NCBI GenBank assembly: GCA_024762475.1
Contig: JANTHJ010000006.1
Coordinates: 1-63,504, forward strand
Source: Chromatiales bacterium
GTDB lineage: Bacteria; Pseudomonadota; Gammaproteobacteria; Chromatiales; Chromatiaceae
Length of the DNA stretch: 63,504 nt
Direction: 5' to 3'
Shown: one piece after another, positions 44,528 through 52,121 of the stretch
Layout of the letters: every line of letters starts with the position of its first letter
Numbering within the stretch: the stretch's first letter is position 1
Notes under the pieces: generated by a model
Databases searched by the model: none
Told to the model about the DNA's origin: nothing
Seen by the model: only the letters and a program-made list of their open reading frames with translations
Program-made: the position numbers and the translations under genes

Positions 44528-46053
44528 CGCATCCGCTCCCCCTGCCCATCCGGCAGCTTCGACAGATACTGCAACGCCCGCAGCCCGGGCAGGAAGAAAT
44601 AGGCGCCACCCGTCACCGTCACAAATTGCGGCAGGCCGTGCAGGGTGCGGGCAGGACCGGCGGGGTCGGGTTGACGAAACTGGTCCGTGGGCTCCCCGCC
44701 CGCGAGCGGGCAGCGGTTGCCCAGCAGGGGATCGCCCTCGTGCTGCGCCACGTTGAACTTGCTGTTCATGCACCAGGCGTTCTGTACGAACTCGAACTGG
44801 CGCGAGATGTTGGCGACCAGGCAGATGAACTGCAGTCCCCGCTCCGCATCGGGAGGATCGGACGACAGGGCCGCCTCCGGCGCAATCGGCGGGCCGAAGG
44901 GACGGCCGCGACGCAATAGCCGATGGAAACGCGTCGAGGCGATCAGATCGTCGCCCGGCCTGCGCTGGCCAAAACCGAGTCGCCTGACCATGCGCGACCA
45001 CCAGCCATCGACATCCGGCGGAAAATCTCCGGTGCGCGGATTGGTACGCCGGATATGCGCGCCGAAGGGACAGGCATGCCCCGCTGCGTCGCCGGCGAAG
45101 GTGAAACGGTTCAGACGATGGCCCGGCGGCACCCCCGGAATCGTCTCGGCACCGGTTCTCACCAAGGGACGTCCGTCCCGGTGGCGCCCCACCATCGCGG
45201 CGGCCAGCCCCTCGCGGCGCTCGGCATTCCCTCCCGCCTGTGCGTCGAGATAGCGCCAAAAGCCGGAGACATCCTGGTGTAGCTGGCGCAGGACCAGGTA
45301 GCTCCCGTTGCGCCCGAGGTCTCTCGCCCCATCCTCTTCCGTCGTGGGCAGGCCGCGCGTGGCCTCCGTCTCGGCCAGCAACGGCCGGTCGGTCAGCTCA
45401 CCATATTCGTTCGCATAACCGAGCACCACCTCTCCTGGGGCCAGCCAGTTGGAGTAGCGATCGCGCCGATGGGGATCGGTGCTCTGGCGACCCTGCCAGT
45501 CGATCTTGGGCTGGCTGATGCCATCGCGGAAGCTGAAGGGCTCGTCGCCACCGAGATCCGAGGTCGGCAGCTCCCTGAGCAGGTGGAAGCCCTGTTCGAA
45601 GCGCGCGTCCTGCACGCTGCGCTGCCAATCGGCCAGCCCACCGGGCCTGGCATAGAGCATCAACAACAGATGCGGCACCTGCTCCGGCTTCCCGCCCCAC
45701 TCCCACCGCTCGGGCGCACTCTGATCCACATCTCCCAGACGCCGAGAGCGATTGTCGTCCCCCGTCATGCCCCCCAGAAACTCCTCGGAAAATCCCCGCA
45801 GCACCTCCTCGTCCATGCCCAGCGCCCGCAGCCCGGCCGCGGTGAAGGCGAGCTGCAGCGCCACCGCCGGGGCCGGAACCGCCGCATCGGCACGACTTAC
45901 CGGTGCCTCACCGATCCAGGCCCGCGCCGCCGCGGCGTCGATGATCTGCAGCAACAGAAAGCGCGCCTCGTTGAGACGACCCAGGCCCGAGCGCAGCAGC
46001 AGCTGCATGTCCTCGAACTCGACTGTCGGGCGATGCCGCATCTGCGCCTCCAT
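44524..46053 (-). CDS. Dyp-type peroxidase
   Basis: Dye-decolorising heme peroxidase. The 509-residue protein has the Dyp signature with distal Asp177 (SFRDGISQPKID), proximal His333 (CPFGAHIRRTNPR) and the GSYLVLRQLHQD segment. It has no signal peptide. It is longer than compact bacterial Dyps owing to insertions. The start overlaps the upstream stop by one base (TGATG), and its stop overlaps the next start, so it is co-translated within a heme-protein operon. Natural substrate unknown; in this context lipid peroxides are a candidate. Confidence 0.92.
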   Translation of the reverse strand: MEAQMRHRPTVEFEDMQLLLRSGLGRLNEARFLLLQIIDAAAARAWIGEAPVSRADAAVPAPAVALQLAFTAAGLRALGMDEEVLRGFSEEFLGGMTGDDNRSRRLGDVDQSAPERWEWGGKPEQVPHLLLMLYARPGGLADWQRSVQDARFEQGFHLLRELPTSDLGGDEPFSFRDGISQPKIDWQGRQSTDPHRRDRYSNWLAPGEVVLGYANEYGELTDRPLLAETEATRGLPTTEEDGARDLGRNGSYLVLRQLHQDVSGFWRYLDAQAGGNAERREGLAAAMVGRHRDGRPLVRTGAETIPGVPPGHRLNRFTFAGDAAGHACPFGAHIRRTNPRTGDFPPDVDGWWSRMVRRLGFGQRRPGDDLIASTRFHRLLRRGRPFGPPIAPEAALSSDPPDAERGLQFICLVANISRQFEFVQNAWCMNSKFNVAQHEGDPLLGNRCPLAGGEPTDQFRQPDPAGPARTLHGLPQFVTVTGGAYFFLPGLRALQYLSKLPDGQGERMR

Positions 46054-47357
46054 CAGATCAGCGCCAGCCAGTCGCGCAGGGCCTGGTCGTCCTCGGGGCG
46101 TTGCTCCACGCCGCGACGAATCAGGCCGTTGCGCAACAGGTCGAAGGCACCCAGGTCGGGATAGGCCTTGTACCAGACCTCGGACGGCAGCTGGTGCCGC
46201 CGCAGGGTGTACTTGAAAAGCTGCTCGTGCTCCGCCCCACCCTTGATCAGCCAGCGCGTGGGCGGATAGGCGACACCATTGCTGAATACCAGGTTGAGCC
46301 CCCAGGCGACCTTGTTGATGAAGTCATCCATGTAGCTCTCCAGGCTGCCGTCATAGTTGCTGGCGAAGAACAGGCGCCGCCCCCGGTCGATCAGCACCCA
46401 ACGCGCGAAGTGGATGCTCTTGACCCGGGTCAGGAATCCGCGTTTGTAGACATGCCGCGCCGAATAGTCGAGCAGCAGCAGCAGAAAGCGCAGCAACAGG
46501 CCGCGGAACAGCCCTGGTTTCACCTCGCCAAGCACATTGAACTGATTGGTCACGAAGTGATCCTCGCGCTCTGCGAGACGCCGCACATGCGCGGCCTCCG
46601 GGCGCACGACGATCACCGGGTCCGCGCGCTCCAACGCGCGCAGACGCCAGGCGGCGAAGGGCAGAATGAGCAACAACAAGGGCGAGAGCAGCAACAGCAC
46701 CAGCGGCACGCCGGCCAGGTGCAGGCGATCCCGCACCCACCACCCCAGGGGGGTCGGAGGTGGCTCGCTGAGGCTGAGCCTGCCTTCGGCCTTTTCCCAT
46801 TCGATATGGGACAGCAGCTTCTGTCGCAGCGCCCGCGGATTGTCGCGCCCGACGGTGTCGACGATCTCAGCGAGATGATCGGCCAGTGCCCGATGCAGTG
46901 CCGCCTCTTCGCGTACCTGTACCACGGTGCGCCCGATCCAGTTCACATAGTTGGCCTGGGGCGAGCGGTTGTGCGCCAACAGCCATTCCAGCAGGACATC
47001 CTCACTGGTCGGGGGCTGCTCGCAGCATTCGAAGATCTGTTGCAGACCCGGTGCCGCCTCGCGGACCAACTCGTCCAGGAAGTCCTTGCCGTCCCCGTCA
47101 CAATCCCCCAGAAAGACCAGCGCAGGAACCCAGGGATAGGGATCGATGCCGTAGTGGCGCAGGTCCTCTGCCGTGGTCGATTCGAGAATCACGAAGCGGG
47201 CCACGTGCAGGCGATTGAAGCGGCCGAAGGGAACCAGTGGGTTGTCCGGGTCGGCGTGCCCTGGCTGGGCGGTCATCGAGGAGAGCCGATCCTGCAAGAC
47301 CTCCATGGCGTCTTCCCGTATGGGCGCCAGGATCATGAAGGTGGATTGCGGCAGCAT
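46053..47357 (-). CDS. Unknown protein with two central transmembrane helices
   Basis: No family recognised. The 434-residue protein opens with a beta-type STFMILAPIRED segment and a soluble N-terminal domain containing LHVARFVILE, VFLGDCDGDGKDF and a CC pair (FECCEQPP). Two adjacent hydrophobic helices follow (about 215-242, LAGVPLVLLLLSPLLLLILPFAAWRL). The C-terminal half has FVTNQFNVLGEVKPGLFR, RRLFFASNYDGSLESYMDDFINKV and GGAEHEQLFKYTLRRHQLPSEVWYKAYP. The ARFVIL pattern at the start recalls the ferredoxin-like fold of Dyp-related proteins, but this is weak. Its position between two peroxidase-type genes suggests a membrane-associated partner. Confidence 0.7.
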   Translation of the reverse strand: MLPQSTFMILAPIREDAMEVLQDRLSSMTAQPGHADPDNPLVPFGRFNRLHVARFVILESTTAEDLRHYGIDPYPWVPALVFLGDCDGDGKDFLDELVREAAPGLQQIFECCEQPPTSEDVLLEWLLAHNRSPQANYVNWIGRTVVQVREEAALHRALADHLAEIVDTVGRDNPRALRQKLLSHIEWEKAEGRLSLSEPPPTPLGWWVRDRLHLAGVPLVLLLLSPLLLLILPFAAWRLRALERADPVIVVRPEAAHVRRLAEREDHFVTNQFNVLGEVKPGLFRGLLLRFLLLLLDYSARHVYKRGFLTRVKSIHFARWVLIDRGRRLFFASNYDGSLESYMDDFINKVAWGLNLVFSNGVAYPPTRWLIKGGAEHEQLFKYTLRRHQLPSEVWYKAYPDLGAFDLLRNGLIRRGVEQRPEDDQALRDWLALI

Positions 47358-47360
47358 GTC

Positions 47361-47816
47361 CTAGCCCTGGTTTGGGCGTGCTAGGGCGAAGTCGAGAATG
47401 CGCCGTTTCCCCCACCAGACCTTGCCCAGATAGACGCCGGGTTCGACCTCGCGGATCTCGTCGCGAATCACCTTGGCGAAGAACGAGGTACTCGAATAAT
47501 CGATGACGATGGTGTCCTTGCCATCGAGCCAGCTCTTGTCACGATAGACCTTGGCAACGACGAAGGTAAGACTGAAAGGCGTGATCTTATTGACCAGGAC
47601 CCCTGCCTGGCACGCCGGCGCATAGATGTCGAACAACTTGCCCTGCCAGGCGAACAGGCGCGCCAGGGCGGCCACCGTGCGCGACAGCCAGGAACCGGCG
47701 AGGATCGCAGTTCCCCGCGTATCGCCTGTGGGGATCTCTCCGGGCTCGGCATCGCTATAGATTGCGTCAAGCTCCTCGCGCGACTTGTCGAGCCACTTCT
47801 TTACGGCCGGGTTCAT
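47361..47816 (-). CDS. Unknown conserved-looking 151-residue protein
   Basis: No family recognised with confidence. After a helical start (MNPAVKKWLDKSREELDAIYSDA) it is beta-rich. A GTAILAGSW segment is followed by WQGKLFDIYAPACQAGVLVNKITPFSL, KDTIVIDYSS and EPGVYLGKVWWGKRRILDFAL. The pattern of short strands ending in G-x-Y-x-G-K-x-x-W resembles lipocalin-like or DUF4334-like lipid-binding barrels, which would suit a fatty-acid pathway, but that is a guess. Its start overlaps the stop of the signal-bearing catalase-like gene (ATGA). Confidence 0.68.
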   Translation of the reverse strand: MNPAVKKWLDKSREELDAIYSDAEPGEIPTGDTRGTAILAGSWLSRTVAALARLFAWQGKLFDIYAPACQAGVLVNKITPFSLTFVVAKVYRDKSWLDGKDTIVIDYSSTSFFAKVIRDEIREVEPGVYLGKVWWGKRRILDFALARPNQG

Positions 47817-48844
47817 GGTGACTCCTTGTGCCTCAGCGCGGCACCGTAGGCATACACCGCTCTGCGGACGGCATTCATGCGTCCCAGCGGTTCATGGGCA
47901 GGCAGACTCTGCCAGGGATTGAAGCTGCTCTGTTCGCAACGGGACAGGGCCTCGGTGGTGTCGAAGGCCTGGTCCGGTATGGTGATGGTGGCAACCTCGA
48001 CAAAGGGTGAGGCCTTCTCGTCCCAGATCACCGAGGCATCCTCCAGGGGCATTGCCTCCGGATCGGTGCGCAGCTGCACGCCGAATGCGAGACAGGCCGA
48101 CTCACCTTTCAGATGCGCCTTGAGTGCAGCACGCAATTGGTTCTCACCCGGTTCGACGGCCTGGCGTGTACGGAACGAGGAACAAGGGGTCACCGAGTAC
48201 TTCACCGCCTGGCCGCTGTCCTCGCCAAGGCGAAAGGGCACGGTGCTCCAGTAGCGGATATCCAGCGGACTGAGGTGCCGCTCCCTCGCGCGAAACACGA
48301 TCCACAGCGCCTTCAGGTGCGAATCCAAGGGGTTCAGGAAAAAGCTCAGCTCTTTTCCCGCCTGCCTGGCGCGCATGAACTTGAGAAAAGTCTCGGGTGT
48401 GTCGGCGAACAGCGCAGGATAGCTGTTGAGCAGAAAGTCCTGGGCGCCCGGCTCGCCCCAGAGCACCTTGCCGGGCACCTGGCGCACACGGATCGAGAGC
48501 CCGCGGATGTCCTTCTTCGAATCGTCCCGCTCGGTGGCATTCGCAAAGCGCAGGTACGCCGGGTAGCTGCCGGGGTGGGCGAACAGGCCCTGTTTCAGGC
48601 GGCGATCGATCTGGTCGTGGACCTCAAACCGGGCCTCGACGCAGCCCACGCTCTTGACCTGGTTGAAACGTGGCACGATGCCATCTTTTCGCTCGGCCTG
48701 GGTCACCGACTGCACTCGCTGCATCATCTCCGCCTCCAGCTGTTCGATAGTGGCGCCGTCCCCCCCAATAACCGCGCCGATCGTGAACAGGGTGGCGATC
48801 CGCAGCATCGTCGACACCCAGTGCCTGTTGCTTTTCCTGTGCAT
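47813..48844 (-). CDS. Catalase-like heme protein with N-terminal signal/anchor
   Basis: Second catalase-like paralogue, 343 residues, with an N-terminal hydrophobic segment (about 13-30, MLRIATLFTIGAVIGG), so probably exported or anchored. It keeps the GSYPAYLRFANA core, Asn140 in FLLNSYPALF at the distal Asn position and the C-terminal RxxxY (Arg327, Tyr331). The distal His is replaced by Val66 (KSVGCVEARFEV). It therefore cannot act as a normal catalase. The start at 48844 is uncertain; Met13 is an alternative. It begins 38 bp after the dioxygenase-like gene. Confidence 0.8.
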   Translation of the reverse strand: MHRKSNRHWVSTMLRIATLFTIGAVIGGDGATIEQLEAEMMQRVQSVTQAERKDGIVPRFNQVKSVGCVEARFEVHDQIDRRLKQGLFAHPGSYPAYLRFANATERDDSKKDIRGLSIRVRQVPGKVLWGEPGAQDFLLNSYPALFADTPETFLKFMRARQAGKELSFFLNPLDSHLKALWIVFRARERHLSPLDIRYWSTVPFRLGEDSGQAVKYSVTPCSSFRTRQAVEPGENQLRAALKAHLKGESACLAFGVQLRTDPEAMPLEDASVIWDEKASPFVEVATITIPDQAFDTTEALSRCEQSSFNPWQSLPAHEPLGRMNAVRRAVYAYGAALRHKESP

Positions 48845-48882
48845 GCCTGTGATCCCGTGGTCGAGGTTGGCGAGCCTTCAAG

Positions 48883-51807
48883 CTATTTGGAGAATGCGGG
48901 GTCCGAGACTGCATCCGGGCGTGGCTTCCACGCCAGGTCGTAGTAGTCGCCGCGGTCGCGCGCCCAGGGATCGAAGCTGTTCTTCACGTGCAGCAGCTCG
49001 GGACGCAGTGCGGGCACGTTGCGCATCAACAGCCGCTTCAGCGGTGCCACCTGAATGGCGTGGCCATTCACTGGCTCAGGCTCCAGGCAATCCTGGCTGC
49101 CATCGGTCTTCTCGGTGAGCGGATAGGGACATTCCGCAAGCGGGCCGTTGTGGTTTACCCAGTCGTAGCCCAGGGTCGAGTAGAACTCGGGACGGAAGCT
49201 GGAGGTGAAGAACCGGTCGCTGAACAGACGCCGCGAGGCGTTGAGGATGAAGATATGGAACTGGGTCTCCGAAATCGCAAAGCCATGGGGACGGGTGTAT
49301 TCGCCCAGCCAGCCGACCACGTTGTCCACGTCCTCGATGTTGTCCACCACCGAGCCGTCCGGATGACCGAGGCAGTCATTGATGAAGCTGCCGTCCGCAT
49401 TGCGCTGGGCAGTGGAGATGATCTTGCTGGCATCGCATACATGGGTGCCATAGACCTCGCGCAGGCGGCGTACTGTCTCCTCCTGGTGCTTGCGCCAGGG
49501 ATCGTCCGGGGCGAGCCGAACATCGACGAAGTCATCGAAACCGTTGAGCGTCTTGAGACCGATCTGGCGCCGGAATTCGTTGAAGCGCGGGATACCCCGC
49601 TCGCGGTCGCGAATCAGGTCCAGCGCCACGATATCCAGCTTGCCGCTCGGCGAGCCAAGATGCGGCATTGGCAGGTTCTGCAGAAACAGCGGCAGGTTGC
49701 GCAGATGCAACACACCCAGACGCTGGCGCCCCATGCTCAGGCCCCAGTTGTCCAGCCCCCGCTCGTGCATATGCCGGGTGGCCCCCTTGCGCACCGTATC
49801 GAGCACCGGCACCTTGGCCTGGATGAGGTTCGGGTCACGCAGATCGCGCATCTCGATCAGATCCGGCACCAGGGCATGCAGCCGGTAGACCGAGGTGAAC
49901 TCCTCGGGGAAGTTGAACGGCGAGCCGAAGTGATTGATGCCACCGTTCACGTCCTCTTCGAGGCTGGCCAGGTTCCAGCCGTCCTTGCGCCACCACAGCA
50001 CCCCTTCGGGCCTGGTATTTCCCAGGCCGAAGATGCCGGCACCGGAGGCGAATACCGAGTACAGGGAATGGGCCTTCCTCGCGTCCTCGGAGCCGCCCAG
50101 GCGATCCGCCAGCCAGGCGGACGCACGGCTCCACAGACCTTCGTCCCGCCCAACGATACGCCGCAGGATCTGCGAGACACGGCTCTCGTCCTGGTTGAAC
50201 AGACCGAACCAGTTGGAGTTCATGCCCAGGAACAGGGGCTCGTCATACAACAGCTGGGTGGTCCATTCGATGGTATGGATCTTGGCGATCTCGGCCGCCA
50301 CCACCAACCGGGCCACCTGGAACAGACGCTCGTCATCCACCTCGCTGTAAGGGATGGGGCGCTCCGGGTCGTTCGGGTCTCGCAGGCCGGAGTCGGCGCC
50401 GGGCGTCATGGCCTGCTGCTGCCTGAAGCGATCGACGAAGTAGTTGTGCTCGCGCGCAAACAGATTGTGATAGAAGCTCAGGCCGATGTTCCAGTTGGAA
50501 GGGAAGGCGGTGGCCTCCTGCCCCAGCCACTGCGACTGTACCGGGCAGTCCGCCGAATAGGGCTGGCAATTGGGCAGAAGCGGCAGATAACCGTTGGGCA
50601 GGAGGAGCTTTGCCTTGTTCTGCGGGTCCCGCTTCACGCGCTTCAAGGAGACCCCGTCGTGGCCATAGATCTGCGAGGCATCCCACCAGGCGGTGACCAG
50701 GTTGCCGGTGGTCTTGGGCGCACGCGCAAGGTAGGTCTTTCCCTCATGGGTAAAGGTTTCCGGGTCCGATTGCTTGGCATACAGAGAGACCTCGCGCCGG
50801 TCGCCGTCGCGGCAGCCGAGGGCCTTCGCCTCGTCCGAGGCACAGCCCACCGCTTCCAGGCTGGGCGCATTGCGCCCCTCGCGGGTGTGGGAGAACCAGT
50901 CGTGGGTCATGAACTGGATCCAGAAGGCCGCCAGAACATTGAAGAAAGGCGCCGGGATATAGTCACAATTCACGTCGGGTGAATAATCGGGTGCGCCCCT
51001 GCCCTGGTTGCAGCCATTACCGGGCGTCTGTTCGCGGGTGAACAGTCTGCGGCTGATCAGCTGCGGATCGGGCTTGAGCAGGCCGATGCGATCACCATGG
51101 CGGTTGCGCGCCAGCTCGTTCAGACCCAGGCGCGGAAACGTGGCCTCGAACTGCGCATTGCGGGCAAAGGGCATGCCGCTCGACCCCATCAGCGGATTGC
51201 GCAGATCGTTGCAGATGCCATCCAGGGTGCGGTGGGTAATCAGCTCCCCCTTGCACAGCTGGCGCCTGTCACCACCCACCGCCTGATAGTCGGGATGATC
51301 GGGTGGCAAGCGCATCGCCTCCCATACGGTCAGGGTGACACCCGGACCCCCGGCATCACCGGTCACGTAGTCCTTGAAGGTATTCTGGTCGAACAGATTG
51401 AATTTGATCAGCTCGATACGCTGGTATTCCAGATCGAGCAGGGCGCCGTCGACACCCCGGCCGTTCGGATAGAGGTGTTCGCCCAGACGCGTAACCGCCT
51501 CGCGACCCTCGTGACGGGTACTCGCGTCACCGGTGGCGTAGTAGTTCTGCCAATCGACCCAGGGCCGCTGCCGATACTTGACGGCTTCCTCCCCGCCCCG
51601 GCAGCGCGCCGTATTCCCTTCCACCTTGCCCATGAAACGCCGGGACCGATCCTCCGCCACCGGCAGCAGCCCCTGCTTGGCCGCAGCGATACAGGCCTTG
51701 AAATCGCTATCCTCGGCGGCGCCGGCCATAGACGGCGCAATGCCGACTAACCCGAGCAACCACAATGAGAATATCCTGGCTGTCGCAGCGGATCGACGAG
51801 TCTTCAT
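48883..51807 (-). CDS. Exported animal-type heme peroxidase, alpha-dioxygenase (PIOX)-like
   Basis: A 974-residue heme protein with a signal peptide (cut near residue 30, SMAGAAED). It has distal Gln298/His302 (WIQFMTHDWF), a WWDASQIYGHDG segment and LFAREHN. The proximal-His region IAKIHTIEWTTQLL (His511) is followed by GMNSNWFGL. That last stretch is very close to what I recall for plant pathogen-inducible alpha-dioxygenases, which oxygenate fatty acids to 2-hydroperoxides. It also has EFTSVYRLHALVPDL and ALDLIRDRERGIPRFNEFR. It is longer than plant enzymes (about 640 residues) because of N- and C-terminal Cys-containing extensions. The start has AAGGAG 10 bases upstream. It heads the heme-enzyme operon. 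Confidence 0.88.
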   Translation of the reverse strand: MKTRRSAATARIFSLWLLGLVGIAPSMAGAAEDSDFKACIAAAKQGLLPVAEDRSRRFMGKVEGNTARCRGGEEAVKYRQRPWVDWQNYYATGDASTRHEGREAVTRLGEHLYPNGRGVDGALLDLEYQRIELIKFNLFDQNTFKDYVTGDAGGPGVTLTVWEAMRLPPDHPDYQAVGGDRRQLCKGELITHRTLDGICNDLRNPLMGSSGMPFARNAQFEATFPRLGLNELARNRHGDRIGLLKPDPQLISRRLFTREQTPGNGCNQGRGAPDYSPDVNCDYIPAPFFNVLAAFWIQFMTHDWFSHTREGRNAPSLEAVGCASDEAKALGCRDGDRREVSLYAKQSDPETFTHEGKTYLARAPKTTGNLVTAWWDASQIYGHDGVSLKRVKRDPQNKAKLLLPNGYLPLLPNCQPYSADCPVQSQWLGQEATAFPSNWNIGLSFYHNLFAREHNYFVDRFRQQQAMTPGADSGLRDPNDPERPIPYSEVDDERLFQVARLVVAAEIAKIHTIEWTTQLLYDEPLFLGMNSNWFGLFNQDESRVSQILRRIVGRDEGLWSRASAWLADRLGGSEDARKAHSLYSVFASGAGIFGLGNTRPEGVLWWRKDGWNLASLEEDVNGGINHFGSPFNFPEEFTSVYRLHALVPDLIEMRDLRDPNLIQAKVPVLDTVRKGATRHMHERGLDNWGLSMGRQRLGVLHLRNLPLFLQNLPMPHLGSPSGKLDIVALDLIRDRERGIPRFNEFRRQIGLKTLNGFDDFVDVRLAPDDPWRKHQEETVRRLREVYGTHVCDASKIISTAQRNADGSFINDCLGHPDGSVVDNIEDVDNVVGWLGEYTRPHGFAISETQFHIFILNASRRLFSDRFFTSSFRPEFYSTLGYDWVNHNGPLAECPYPLTEKTDGSQDCLEPEPVNGHAIQVAPLKRLLMRNVPALRPELLHVKNSFDPWARDRGDYYDLAWKPRPDAVSDPAFSK

Positions 51808-52015
51808 GTCCCTGGTCTCCTTGAGGTGGCACGATGTTCGGTCCTGCTGCCCTGCGATCCCTCGCCATCTCGACCTTCCTGGCGCCATCAGGGGTTCCGC
51901 TGCACTTCAGGGTGTGTAATCCCAAACATATGCCAAGGAGCCGGACTTACAAGGTGAATATCCCCAAGAAATAATGGAAATTTTCCCTTGAAGGCAGTGG
52001 AGAGTGTGGTCAGTC

Positions 52016-52044
52016 GTAGGATGCGGTGAGGTACGAACCGCATC
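52016..52044. repeat. GTAGG-type hairpin repeat
   Basis: GATGCGGT (52020-52027) pairs with ACCGCATC (52037-52044), preceded by GTAG. Similar GTAGGATGCGGT...ACCGCATC hairpins are scattered in many gammaproteobacterial genomes. It lies in the 314-bp gap (51808-52121) between the CHAT and dioxygenase genes, which otherwise shows no gene. Confidence 0.6.
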
Positions 52045-52121
52045 GGTCACCTCGCGACGGGCCTTTTCCATGATCAGGGGTGCGGACCGCCCCCCTCACG
52101 GAAGTTAGCCAGAAGCAGGTT

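Noticed and set aside
44528-45259. Upstream extension of the 43328 catalase-like frame to 643 residues
   Set aside because: The extra 244 residues are Arg/Gly-rich shadow sequence over the Dyp peroxidase gene. The ATG at 44527 overlapping the Dyp stop is far more likely.
48988-50982. 664-codon plus-strand frame
   Set aside because: Antisense shadow of the heme peroxidase gene caused by high GC; no domain or ribosome-binding site.
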